Notes under the pieces: model-generated
Seen by the model: only the letters and a program-made list of their open reading frames with translations
Told to the model about the DNA's origin: nothing
Databases searched by the model: none
Position numbers and translations under genes: made by a program
Source of the DNA: Globodera rostochiensis
Lineage: Eukaryota > Nematoda > Chromadorea > Rhabditida > Heteroderidae
Assembly: GCA_018350325.1 (NCBI GenBank)
Contig: JAEVLN010000040.1
Span: 372,001 to 436,000, forward strand
Length of the DNA: 64,000 bases
Direction of reading: 5' to 3'
In this document: positions 23,647-32,839 of the stretch, one piece after another
How the letters are laid out: each line of letters starts with the position of its first letter
Position numbering within the stretch: position 1 is the first letter of the stretch

Positions 23647-26600
23647 CTACAAGAATCTGCTCGGTTTTCTGAGCTGCCGTCGGGATCGGAGTTTCATTCC
23701 CTGGTTGCTTTGCGCTGAATGCCCTTTATTGGCTTCCTCCTCACCTTCTGCTGAAACTTCTGGTACTGATTCGGCGGTTGCCTCATTCGGTTCGATCGGC
23801 CCTCCTTCTGTGTTCTGCTTGTCGGTTTTTTCGGTGTGGCTGAAACCGGGCTGATTAACTAATTCTTCGGCGCCAATTTCCTCCAAATTCGCTCTGTCCT
23901 CTTGTGGAAGGTTGGGCAAAGTGCACGCTGGGCCGGTCAGTTCAAAGCAACGCTTTAATTGATTTATGTGCACCCGCCTCGGGTTACTTTGGGGGGATAG
24001 GCAACTGATTATGGTTGCATGAACTCCCTCAACTTGGATAACCCGGAATATTCCCCGCCAGGGCAAATGGAATTTTTTCGATGTGTTAATTTTGCCAGCA
24101 TAATTTCTGAGTAAAACCCTATCCCCTACATTAATAACCGGTTGTCGTACTGACTTATCATACTGAGCTTTCATTCTAATGTGCTCTTTTTCATTTATTT
24201 CTGCGGCACAGTGCCAGGCCTTTCTGAGTGAAGTGACGAGACGTTGCTTAAACTCAGTGTCATCGGTGAAGGCAACAGGATCTCTGACCCGTGGGTCTAA
24301 TATCTGATCGACTGAAAAAACGGGGTCGCGCCCGAAAACTAAGAAAAATGGTGATTCGCCGGTTGAGCTATGGATTGACGTATTATAACAAAAATTTGCA
24401 AAATCTATAAATTCATCAAAGTCTGGTTCGTCTCTCGAAATGTATTTTGCTATTATATTATGAAAAGTCCTGAATGACCTTTCTGTAATTGCGTTGCCCT
24501 GAGACCAATGGGGCGTAGAATATCTTTGATTTATGTATAGTAAGGAACAAAATTCACGGTAAAATTGCGATGTAAAAGCCGAGGCCTGGTCCGAAATTAA
24601 TTCAGTACAGCCCCCGAATTTTAGATAACAATTAACCAGAAAGGCTTTAGCAATTGTCTTTGCCTTTGAATCCGGTATTGGGACGGATATTACATATCTC
24701 GTAAACCAGCATATTATGTTTAACAGGAACTTGTTACCGCGGACGGTCATTGGAAAGGGACCGGCTAGGTCTAACCCGACACGCGCGAACAGCGTGTTGA
24801 CAGGAGCCAACTGCATCTCCGCTTTATACGCTGGGGTCGGGTTGTGTCTGAGCTGACATGTTATGCAACTTTTTGTCCATGATACGATATCTCTTCGCAT
24901 TTTAGGCCAAAAATATTTTTTACACTTTCTTAGAGTCTTTTTGATATCCATATGTCCTCCGCCCAGTGGAGAACTATGGAATGATTCGAAAATCAATGTT
25001 CTTAGCGAAATTGGAACATAAATTCGTGGTTTCATGCCCGGGTAATTGTGGTAAAGGATATCCGAAACCAGGCATAAGTTGCTAGCTTCGGCAGCAAATG
25101 TATCCTTTTCACATTCGCTAAACTCATTCGGAATTTCACCATTTGCTAAAAATTGAATATAGGCAGCAGCCTCGGGGTCTTCTTTCTGCTCCTTGGCCAA
25201 ATCAATTTGGTACGAGTTGCCATCCTCGTGTCGCAGTGTCAGTGTGTTGACAAATGGGCTGAGTGACAATCGGGAGTCCATTGTCAGTGAGAGACAAATG
25301 GGAAACTCCACAATGTCTTCCATTTCGGGAAGGTGCTGTACTTCATGCGTTGGAACGTCTTCCGCTGCCCTTGACAGTGCATCGGCGAGCGAATTTTGTT
25401 TGCCGGCGATGTGTACAATTTTAATCTGAAAATTCTGCAGTTCAATTAACCACCGTCCTAAATTAGGGTGCGTGTCCGCCTTTTTTAGGAGGTACGCTAA
25501 CGGCTTGTGATCTGTATGCAACTCAATGTCCGACATGAAAATAAATGGCTTAAATTCCCTTAGGGAATAAACAATGGCGCATAATTCAATTTGGACGGGA
25601 GGCCAGCGCCTTTCTGAAGCGGAAAGTGTACGGCTACAGTAAGAAATGGCGGAAAACGTTCCGGTTTCCTCATTTTTCTGCATCAGCACTGCTCCGAGTC
25701 CTGTCATAGAAGCATCAGAAAATATGTGAAAAGGTTTGGTGTAGTCGGGAAAAATTAGGTTGGGCGACTCTGATAACAGTTTCTTAACACTTTCGAATGC
25801 TTCTTGCTGCTCATTACCCCACACAAACAGGTTTTCGTGCCTCGAGAGGCTTAACAACGGTTCAACTAGTGTGGCAAAATTTGGAATGTGCCTCCGGTAA
25901 AATCCTATTTTTCCCAGCCATCGTTTAACTTCCTTAACGGTTTTAGGCTCGGGCATTTCTTGAATAATCTCAATCCGACTTAGACTGGGCTTATAACCTT
26001 CTGCTGTTAATGTGTAGCCTAAAAAATTCATTTGTTTGGATGCAAACACACACTTCTTCGGACTGAGTTTTAAATTGTACAACCTAAACCTCTCTAAAAC
26101 CTTCCTCACTGAAACCAAATGGTCCCGGAAAGTGCCCTGTTTGGTGTATACGAGTATATCGTCTACATAAGACAGTGCACAATCTTCCAACCCACAGAGG
26201 ACAACTGCCATTGCCCTTGAGAAGGCAGCGGTGGCGTTTTTGAGTCCAAATGGCATGAACAGCATTTGGTATATGTTGTCCTCTGTGATCACCCCGCATT
26301 TCCAGGAGGTTTCTTTGCTAAGCTTAATTTGCATGTACCCCGAGGATAAGTCAAGTGAGGTATAAAATTTGCAATTGCCAACCCGTTCCATTATTGCGTC
26401 CACTCTCGGTAAGGGGTACCGATCCGGCATTGTAACTTCGTTTAGCTTACGAAAGTCTAAACAAGGCCGAATTCCCCCGTCTTTCTTTTGAACTACCACG
26501 AATGGGGTAACCCATGGGGTTTGGGACTCAACCATAACTCCCGCTTTAAGCAATTGGTCGATGTGGTTATTCAATTCATCTTTATATTTATATGGCATTC

Positions 26601-29139
26601 TCCTGGGGGATGCAGAGACCGGATTTTCGGTTGTCGTGAAAAAATGGTGTTCACCGCCGGTAAATGAGCCTAAATCATACTGGCTTTTTGAAAAAATGTC
26701 CGAAAATTCTTCTAATAAATCTGTTAGTGCTTTTAGGTCATTGCCCTCGATATCGCTTTTACTCAGATCAACTTTATACGAAGGATCGGTCGCAACTTCA
26801 TCGGACTCCAAACTTTTGATTTGCTCGTCTGGTTGTTCAAACAAAACTCCTTCATTATTGCCGACCTCATTCACATATGCCAAATGCATACCCTTATAAA
26901 ATATTTTAGGTTCGCAGGTTGGATTTATCAGAGCGAGCTGGATTTTTCCCGCGAGCGGGGTTGAGACACTTGGGATTATTCCTACACATGCTTTAAGCAA
27001 ATTCTGGTCGGGGGCTTTAATGGTCACGTCGCGAGTTAGTGACGCGATCGATTCAACCTGTGCTTCAACAACGACCTGGTGATTGGGCGGGAGAGTAAAT
27101 GTTTCCACTGCCGATACTCTGAGATTCTGCACAAGCTTTTGAGATACCGAACCCATTTCGATTGGCGTTTTTCCTACAAAAAGTTTGCGACCCCGATAAT
27201 CAAAACCTAAAATGGGCAGCTTAAGGAAGGTGTCACACCCTAAAAGTATTTGGTATTCTCTGCTAAGATTATAATCAGAGTCTTCAACAAATTTGATCGT
27301 AATTGGAACTCTTTCGTTGGCAATTTCCAGCATTACCTCAGCTTTTTCTTTAAATTTAATAAGGTGCCCACTGGCACTGATAGCTGTTTCATTGATGGGC
27401 ACCACTTTGCAGTTGAACGCACCGGAGAGTGACCGTGATGCAACTGTTAGGCTTGAACCTGTGTCAACTAAACAGTTAATGTTGAGTGAATTAATTTTAA
27501 CCGAAACTACGGATGTGGTGGGGCATACGGAGCAAATTTGATTTATTTCGGTCTTACTGGGAGCTGATGCTCGCGAAGCTGCAGGTTCCGGCCTCCTCAT
27601 TCTTCCAGACAGTCGGTGGCGAAAGGTCCTAAGAGGGTTACTTCCAGCATGGCCAATTGGCCGTATGGGTGTGTACTCAGTTCCGTCCGACGCTGTCTCC
27701 CATTGTCGGATGACGACTTGCGGCAGAGCGCGCGTTTCTGGCTGCACAGCTCCCTGTATTTTAGCGTTTCTTTCCCGACCAACGTTTTTGTATTCGCTTC
27801 TGATCAAAAAGTACAGTCGGAGAATCAAATCAGCACTTGAAATTAAGACGAGAATTGAAATCAGTTTCCACCATACTGATTCCCATCCACCAGTGACCCA
27901 ATCCCGAATCTCCCTTTCGGTTTGCTTCCATTCCTCTGCTGGCACAAATAGAGCTGCCGTATCATCTTTGTGGATTTCATAAGAAATTTTGGATGCCCTA
28001 ACTAGGTTGCTAACATAAGAGTGAGTTAAAACGTCGGTGATATTTATTAAAACTAATTGATGAAATGCGTGAGGTGTTATGACTGGAGCGATTGGTGAAT
28101 TAAATCCTAAATTGTTGAATTTATTTATTTCGACTTTTTTGGTTTGTGCCGTGATTTGGTCAATCTCGAGAACTTCGCCCGAGATGCGTATAATTTGCTT
28201 CCGAAATTGTGAGCAAGGAGCCAATTTGGCCGACGGGGAGATGATCATCGTAGTGGGGTCTAAATACGCATACCTTTCCTTTTCATTGGTTTTGAAATGG
28301 ATCGGTATTTGGTCAAAACACTTTGTTTCATCAGGATTAATTTCCTCGAGAGGAATAAAAGAGTAATCGGTTGCCCCGATTTGGACACATGGCCAAACTT
28401 TGAACATATTTGTTCCCACCCTTTTGGCGTGGAGATTGGAGTTTCCGAAAGCGATACGGGCAAATCCGGTTGGATCGATCAGCAGCGCTGAAATCGCCCA
28501 TCTCCTGTTCTCCTCCAGATATTCGCAAATGGAGCGGACAGCATGCTGAAGTGAAAAGGAAAGTGCCTTTGAAATATTCCAATTAAGATAGGACAATTCG
28601 GAGGCTAATTGGGATGCCGTAACCATTCCCTCTCTAACGCTGACTCGTCTTTTAGAGCGTGTGTTCTGAAGGTCAATGGATGGGATAGCATATCCCTGAT
28701 TAGTGATTGTAAGGTTTCGACCACAATCCAGTACAAAATTCGGTGTTTTAGGGACTTCAATGAATAGAGGAACGTCGTCTGAAACCCAAACCCCATCAAG
28801 CATGTGCCCTTTCCAGGCTCCAATGAATTCATGCTCACAATTCGATTCATTGGATGGAGTCCAAACAATTAGTGTCTTGTCCGCTAACCGACAGTTACCA
28901 CTCTCGTATGGACAACTTACCGTTTCTCCCAATGGTGCGTGGATGGAGGACTCACCAAATTTCGATTTGACTTCAGTCGGGATTAGGTAGCAATTCTCGC
29001 TTGACTCGGGTTTCCAACTCCACGAGCCAAATAACCAACTCCTGGGGTGGTATCGATTTTCCGGTCTGTATGTAAAAGGCCTGAATCGTTCCTCAGTACG
29101 CCCAAACTGCATTTCTGGTGCTTGACCATCTGGTTGCAT
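23647..29139 (-). CDS. pol: Glycoprotein C-terminal part fused to protease-RT-RNase H-integrase
   Basis: One open frame of 1,830 codons. Residues 1-450 are envelope-like: many cysteines, N-glycosylation sites (NES, NLT, NIS, NIT), a furin-like RSKRR at ~161-165, and a membrane segment at ~422-446 (WWKLISILVLISSADLILR). The rest is a standard Ty3/gypsy pol: aspartic protease DTGS at ~559 with ILLGCD at ~631; RT with DFRKLN at ~895 and YVDD at ~991; RNase H with SDAS at ~1141 and ADALSR at ~1252; integrase with an HHCC zinc finger at ~1388-1428 and acidic residues at ~1457, ~1517 and ~1553. A TGA lies immediately before the first ATG at 29139, so the frame is more likely entered by frameshift from the 29732 frame or by splicing. 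Having a membrane glycoprotein upstream of, and in frame with, the protease is very unusual; env normally follows pol. Confidence 0.92.
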   Translation of the reverse strand: MQPDGQAPEMQFGRTEERFRPFTYRPENRYHPRSWLFGSWSWKPESSENCYLIPTEVKSKFGESSIHAPLGETVSCPYESGNCRLADKTLIVWTPSNESNCEHEFIGAWKGHMLDGVWVSDDVPLFIEVPKTPNFVLDCGRNLTITNQGYAIPSIDLQNTRSKRRVSVREGMVTASQLASELSYLNWNISKALSFSLQHAVRSICEYLEENRRWAISALLIDPTGFARIAFGNSNLHAKRVGTNMFKVWPCVQIGATDYSFIPLEEINPDETKCFDQIPIHFKTNEKERYAYLDPTTMIISPSAKLAPCSQFRKQIIRISGEVLEIDQITAQTKKVEINKFNNLGFNSPIAPVITPHAFHQLVLINITDVLTHSYVSNLVRASKISYEIHKDDTAALFVPAEEWKQTEREIRDWVTGGWESVWWKLISILVLISSADLILRLYFLIRSEYKNVGRERNAKIQGAVQPETRALPQVVIRQWETASDGTEYTPIRPIGHAGSNPLRTFRHRLSGRMRRPEPAASRASAPSKTEINQICSVCPTTSVVSVKINSLNINCLVDTGSSLTVASRSLSGAFNCKVVPINETAISASGHLIKFKEKAEVMLEIANERVPITIKFVEDSDYNLSREYQILLGCDTFLKLPILGFDYRGRKLFVGKTPIEMGSVSQKLVQNLRVSAVETFTLPPNHQVVVEAQVESIASLTRDVTIKAPDQNLLKACVGIIPSVSTPLAGKIQLALINPTCEPKIFYKGMHLAYVNEVGNNEGVLFEQPDEQIKSLESDEVATDPSYKVDLSKSDIEGNDLKALTDLLEEFSDIFSKSQYDLGSFTGGEHHFFTTTENPVSASPRRMPYKYKDELNNHIDQLLKAGVMVESQTPWVTPFVVVQKKDGGIRPCLDFRKLNEVTMPDRYPLPRVDAIMERVGNCKFYTSLDLSSGYMQIKLSKETSWKCGVITEDNIYQMLFMPFGLKNATAAFSRAMAVVLCGLEDCALSYVDDILVYTKQGTFRDHLVSVRKVLERFRLYNLKLSPKKCVFASKQMNFLGYTLTAEGYKPSLSRIEIIQEMPEPKTVKEVKRWLGKIGFYRRHIPNFATLVEPLLSLSRHENLFVWGNEQQEAFESVKKLLSESPNLIFPDYTKPFHIFSDASMTGLGAVLMQKNEETGTFSAISYCSRTLSASERRWPPVQIELCAIVYSLREFKPFIFMSDIELHTDHKPLAYLLKKADTHPNLGRWLIELQNFQIKIVHIAGKQNSLADALSRAAEDVPTHEVQHLPEMEDIVEFPICLSLTMDSRLSLSPFVNTLTLRHEDGNSYQIDLAKEQKEDPEAAAYIQFLANGEIPNEFSECEKDTFAAEASNLCLVSDILYHNYPGMKPRIYVPISLRTLIFESFHSSPLGGGHMDIKKTLRKCKKYFWPKMRRDIVSWTKSCITCQLRHNPTPAYKAEMQLAPVNTLFARVGLDLAGPFPMTVRGNKFLLNIICWFTRYVISVPIPDSKAKTIAKAFLVNCYLKFGGCTELISDQASAFTSQFYREFCSLLYINQRYSTPHWSQGNAITERSFRTFHNIIAKYISRDEPDFDEFIDFANFCYNTSIHSSTGESPFFLVFGRDPVFSVDQILDPRVRDPVAFTDDTEFKQRLVTSLRKAWHCAAEINEKEHIRMKAQYDKSVRQPVINVGDRVLLRNYAGKINTSKKFHLPWRGIFRVIQVEGVHATIISCLSPQSNPRRVHINQLKRCFELTGPACTLPNLPQEDRANLEEIGAEELVNQPGFSHTEKTDKQNTEGGPIEPNEATAESVPEVSAEGEEEANKGHSAQSNQGMKLRSRRQLRKPSRFL

Positions 29140-29732
29140 TCACTTAGACTTACCTCCAAGGGCTCTGGGTCAAGCAGTTCTGTGACGGGGACATTCGTTA
29201 GAGAAGTATATTTCCTTAGTGATTTGCGAACTTTCCGACAGGCCCATGCTTTGGTCGAATGCTCGAAAAAATTTGGCGAGTAAAGCCATAAGGACCTCCT
29301 CTCGGGGACTCCATTTGACTCAAGAGAAAATTTTGGACATCCGGTGAATGGCGGGACCGACCAAACGGCACCTTCAACACTGGTTTGGCAGACCATTGGC
29401 TGGTCAGGATGAACATTGTTGGTGAGTGCCAAACCCGATGTGAACATGGCGAGCAGTACAATTACGCCTAGCATAAATTTTGATAGTTTTGGACCTAAGC
29501 TTTCCCAATTTGAAGTTTTTTGTTGAACAGGCGCAGTCGGTTTCAGCTCTTTTTCAACATTCTCCTCTTTTAGATTACTATCCGGTTTACTAAAGTCTTT
29601 TGCTTCTTCATTTTTTGTGACAGCGGTCAGTACATTCATTGTTCCTGAGTCATTTCTGGATTGTGAGCCCGAAGGCTTCATGCTGAGATTTGCCATCGCT
29701 CGGATGAGCTCATTAGCATCTATTGTAAGCAT
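28983..29732 (-). CDS. Envelope-like glycoprotein, N-terminal part
   Basis: A 249-codon frame from a real ATG at 29732. About 80 residues of charged, serine-rich sequence precede a hydrophobic stretch, FMLGVIVLLAMFTSGLAL, which could be an internal signal or signal anchor. The following ectodomain has regularly spaced cysteines and continues, after a -1 change of frame, in the 29139 frame. The same frame is open upstream to the gag stop codon, so a gag-glycoprotein readthrough product is possible. I do not recognise the glycoprotein family; class cannot be judged from sequence alone. Confidence 0.75.
   Translation of the reverse strand: MLTIDANELIRAMANLSMKPSGSQSRNDSGTMNVLTAVTKNEEAKDFSKPDSNLKEENVEKELKPTAPVQQKTSNWESLGPKLSKFMLGVIVLLAMFTSGLALTNNVHPDQPMVCQTSVEGAVWSVPPFTGCPKFSLESNGVPERRSLWLYSPNFFEHSTKAWACRKVRKSLRKYTSLTNVPVTELLDPEPLEVSLSECNQMVKHQKCSLGVLRNDSGLLHTDRKIDTTPGVGYLARGVGNPSQARIAT
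29100..29106 (-). promoter_or_regulatory. Candidate -1 frameshift heptamer
   Basis: In the 29732 frame the minus strand reads T TTG GGC, which has the X XXY YYZ form and places the ribosome in the 29139 frame after a -1 slip. It lies in the 157-base overlap of the two frames. G in the Y positions is weaker than A or U, and I did not identify a downstream pseudoknot, so this is a candidate only. A splice donor-like GAG|GTAAGT near 29152 on the minus strand is an alternative way to change frame. Confidence 0.4.
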
Positions 29733-29813
29733 GGAACCTGAAGTTGACGGAGCAGGAACAGGCTGTACGGAGTTAACGGGCGCGTTGTGTCCTTCATTCC
29801 ATCTTCTGCGATC

Positions 29814-29816
29814 TCA
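29814..29816 (-). promoter_or_regulatory. Possible readthrough stop codon after gag
   Basis: The TGA (context TGT TGA GAT) is the only stop between gag and the glycoprotein N-terminal frame; about 27 sense codons follow it before the ATG at 29732, with no other stop. This layout is that of a suppressed stop, as used between gag and pol by gammaretroviruses. Without readthrough, the glycoprotein needs its own initiation at 29732 or a spliced mRNA. Confidence 0.5.
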
Positions 29817-31109
29817 ACAATTGTAAGACACGTGGCCAACGCGTTTGCAGAAGTTGCAAAAAGTCCGACTGCTCCATCTTCTGTCGTTCTGTGGTGGCTG
29901 GTTGCCTCCAAACCACTGTCTGTTTCCGCCCGTTCTTGGTGCAAATTGTCTCCCGCCGCCTCTGCTGCCTCTGAATGCCCCTCCCCTATTTTGATAACCA
30001 GGGTATTGGGGTTGTGATTGGTTAAAGGTTGGGTGGCTAGGGGGCTCGTTTGAGGGTGGATGGAACCGATTTGGACCAGAGGAACCCGAAGGAGCGGCGC
30101 TTTGGTGCATGGCGTGAACGTGATTTGAAATTGAGTCTGTCAACTGACCTTTTTGTGTCGCCAGCAATGCCTCCAATTCTTCCGCTTGGGCCTTAACCAG
30201 GTCGAGATCCTTTTCTTTTGCTAGCCCCGCCACCCTGACCAAAAAGGATATGTTTGGTTTCAGTCGGTCAAGAAATTCTTCTACCAGTCGCTCTCGCAGC
30301 TGTTTCTTTCCTAAATTGGCATTGACAACCTCTACCATAGGGGTCAATCTTTTTAAGAACGCCCCAACACTTTCATCCTCCCGCTGACGGCAAATGGTTA
30401 AATTCCTCTTAGCTATTTCCCTCCGTTGGGGTGAGTCTAATTTGTCTCGAACGGCCTTTAAAGCCGACTCAACGCTGGAAGCTTCGTTCGGAGTAAGTTG
30501 CTCGAATAATTCCCTAGGGGTGTCAACCAGCGTTAGACGAAGGCGATCTACCTGCTGTTCCGGAGTCCAACTTGCCCCCATAGCTTTTACATAATCTCTA
30601 AATTTGAGTGCCCATTTATCAAAAGAAATCACACTTTCATCTCCAAAAGTTTCAAAACCAGCGACGTTAGTTAAAGTGTTAATTTCGCCTAACTCAACAG
30701 GATTCTCGTCCGCGAACGGCTCAACCACAATCAATGAACGATTGTTTACATTTCCGGCCGGGTTCAGGCTGATATTATGGTTAGCTGCCTCTCCATCTTC
30801 ATCTCCAAAATCGGAGCCATGACGAACTTCTTCCAACGCGATAATTCTATCACACAGTGAAGCAATTTGAGCTTCTAATGTCGCCAAATTTGTATTTACA
30901 TCGCCAGAGACACGGTTTATCGCTTGGTAGTTGGCAACAGTCTGCCTGTGGACATGCCGAATTGCACGGTTAGCTCCATCTTCGAGTCGAACTAAGTCTT
31001 GGTGTGCTTTTTCAATGTCATGGACCCGAACCGAATTTTTCCCAACCCAAAATTGGCGGTCAATGGCTGAAATTTGAAAATTTTCCTCATCCCTTGCTGT
31101 TCCGTCCAT
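29814..31109 (-). CDS. gag: Gag-like nucleocapsid protein
   Basis: About 431 codons from the first ATG at 31109. The N-terminal ~90 residues look helical and coiled-coil forming. The middle (~165-290) resembles the Retrotrans_gag family (FDKWALKFRDYV, then LRLTLVDTPRELF). The C-terminal third is rich in G, P, N, Q and R and ends with a CX2CX4HX4C zinc knuckle, CNFCKRVGHVSYNC, that binds RNA during packaging. The stop is TGA at 29814-29816, the codon directly after the last knuckle cysteine; the frame beyond it stays open into the glycoprotein. About 890 bases of leader separate gag from the primer binding site. Confidence 0.92.
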   Translation of the reverse strand: MDGTARDEENFQISAIDRQFWVGKNSVRVHDIEKAHQDLVRLEDGANRAIRHVHRQTVANYQAINRVSGDVNTNLATLEAQIASLCDRIIALEEVRHGSDFGDEDGEAANHNISLNPAGNVNNRSLIVVEPFADENPVELGEINTLTNVAGFETFGDESVISFDKWALKFRDYVKAMGASWTPEQQVDRLRLTLVDTPRELFEQLTPNEASSVESALKAVRDKLDSPQRREIAKRNLTICRQREDESVGAFLKRLTPMVEVVNANLGKKQLRERLVEEFLDRLKPNISFLVRVAGLAKEKDLDLVKAQAEELEALLATQKGQLTDSISNHVHAMHQSAAPSGSSGPNRFHPPSNEPPSHPTFNQSQPQYPGYQNRGGAFRGSRGGGRQFAPRTGGNRQWFGGNQPPQNDRRWSSRTFCNFCKRVGHVSYNC

Positions 31110-31112
31110 CAC

Positions 31113-32005
31113 AGGATTACTTGACTCGGAAGTCTGCAGAGTTTCAAAAGGGTTAGATGGTCTGCCCCGAAAATTGGGCGAAACGAAGGTAAATTGGTAG
31201 AAGCACGAAATTGAAGTTGGCGTTGAGTTGCAGTAAATTGGGCTGATTTAAGCTGAAATAACAAATTAGAATTTGGATTCCCTGCTAGTATGCAAAAGAA
31301 TTATGTGATCGGTAAGGCGATGAATGCTTAACGTTTGGCTGCAATAATTGAGTGGTTATGCGAAGTCATGTCATAATGCTTCGTCCTTCCATTTCTTATT
31401 ACACATCTCCGCCCGTAAGGATGGGGAGAAGATTCCCTGTGAAAATCGCATTGATGAGTGGTGAGATATGAGCAGCATTGCATTTATCGGCGGAAGTCAC
31501 CGCTAAATGCATCGGGCTGAACTTTGCTCTTCAGTAAAATTCCACTGACAAATGAGCAAAACAATGATAATGGTTGGAATCCGATTTCAAGATTTGAATG
31601 TTAGGGAGATCTTTGGTCCGAATTCATTTGGCTGCTTATTATTTTGAATTTGCGATGCGCGGACTTCAGTTTGCAAGTTTTGATTTGTCGAATGTGCTTT
31701 TGACTGTTTCATTTGATTGAAAATGCGCATGAGTTTCTGCATTAACGATTTGGGCAATTATTTTTGTTTGAGTGTTTTGAATTATCTCTTTTGTTTGTTA
31801 GGCGACTCTGACTAATTTCTCGAGAGTGCCTCATATTTGCGACTGTGCGCGTAAAATTTTATGTTTTATGACTGCTCATACGTCTGGATCCAGGATTTAT
31901 CTCTCGGAAGAGGAATTATTTGATACTCTGCCGGCGCATTCACATTCATTCCATTGACCGGGCCTCATCCGTTGTTGTGCCATTCCGATGGATCAAAGAA
32001 AGAAC
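31113..32005 (-). other. 5' leader of the LTR element
   Basis: About 890 bases between the primer binding site and gag. No long frame is seen. It is the expected place for packaging and dimerisation signals and perhaps a splice donor, none of which I can assign. Confidence 0.6.
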
Positions 32006-32023
32006 AACCATCCGGTGCTACCA
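32006..32023 (-). promoter_or_regulatory. tRNA primer binding site
   Basis: Directly next to the 5' LTR the minus strand reads TGGTAGCACCGGATGGTT. Its complement ends GCTACCA and closely resembles the 3' end of eukaryotic initiator methionine tRNA, a common LTR element primer. The tRNA identity is inferred from memory of the general sequence; the position and the TGG start are seen. Confidence 0.85.
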
Positions 32024-32353
32024 GTGAGCGGTTGTGTGTTGGGCTCCAGAGGGGGCAAGCACCTCGACCAGGGGCGGGGGAAGGGGTCTTGAAGGGAGGT
32101 CCCGGGCCCTGGGGCCCCCCAAAAAGCCTCTCCCCAAACGCCGATCCATACTCCAACTTGTATCCGCCTTTATTGCTCCGGTCAACGGAAAATGAGATGT
32201 GAGAGATGACTGAACTCGGAGACGGGAAATCATCTTATAAAAGGGGCGGAGATGTACAATGTGATGGGGGGTAATCGATACATTCAATTGGCAGCGCTCG
32301 GAGAGATTTTAGTGGGAAAAGGAATAAATGCTTTTAGGCGAACGGTCCTCACA
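32024..32353 (-). repeat. 5' LTR (330 bp)
   Basis: Partner of 14876-15205 with one visible difference. TATAAG box near 32234-32239 and AATAAA at 32169-32174 on the minus strand. Transcription of the element should start shortly after the TATA box and run toward lower coordinates. Confidence 0.93.
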
Positions 32354-32358
32354 GTTTA
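32354..32358. repeat. Target site duplication GTTTA, right side
   Basis: Copy of 14871-14875. The host sequence after it lines up with an intron of the paralogous gene near 61330-61370, confirming that the element ends here. Confidence 0.88.
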
Positions 32359-32839
32359 AAGAAATGCCAGAATTTTCTAAAGGCCTTAAAAGTAGGGGGG
32401 GGGGGGGGTCCCGGGGGAATCTCCGTTCTCCGCTTTGCCGATCCCTAAAACTTGGGATCACCTGTCTCATCCCCGCCGGGGAGACTTGGATAAAAATGCA
32501 CCCTTAAAGATGGCCATCAGATCAAAAATTAATGATTGAATTTTGTTTAAGACTTACTTTTTGACAACATATTGAGAATTGATGGCCTATGGTTTGTCTT
32601 TTCGGAAAGTCGGATGTTGAGGACTGGATTCGGACCCTTTGTTTTGATTCTTGTCACCATATTCTTCCCTAGTAATAAACTTTTTAATAAATTTTCAAAT
32701 ATTTCTTAATTAAAAAGGGCGTAAAAAACAATTTTTTGTAAAAAATTCATCAATGAGAATGGTCGAAATTGAATTAATAATTTTAAATATTATTTATTTA
32801 AAATTTAATAAAACTATAGAAAATCCAAAATTTTTAATC

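Larger units (their letters stand above)
14876..32353 (-). mobile_element. Complete 17.5 kb LTR retroelement: gag, envelope-like, pol, SF1 helicase
   Basis: All structural marks of a full-length LTR element are present on the minus strand: 330 bp LTRs at 14876-15205 and 32024-32353, the 5 bp duplication GTTTA on both outer sides, a primer binding site directly inside the 5' LTR (32006-32023), and a polypurine tract directly inside the 3' LTR (15206-15219). In reading order it carries gag (31109 to 29814), a glycoprotein start (29732 to 28983), a glycoprotein end fused to protease-RT-RNase H-integrase (29139 to 23647), a truncated helicase copy (21631 to 19430) and a complete helicase (18838 to 15599). 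Enzyme order PR-RT-RH-IN and motif style place pol in Ty3/gypsy (Metaviridae). Subtracting the 2,787 bp internal duplication gives an ancestral length of about 14.7 kb, still very long. Near-identical LTRs imply recent insertion. Confidence 0.95.

Noticed and set aside
14876..32353. Idea that the helicase is a host gene lying between two unrelated LTR copies
   Set aside because: The PBS, PPT, matching target duplication and single coding strand all fit one element, and the paralogous intron shows an uninterrupted empty site.
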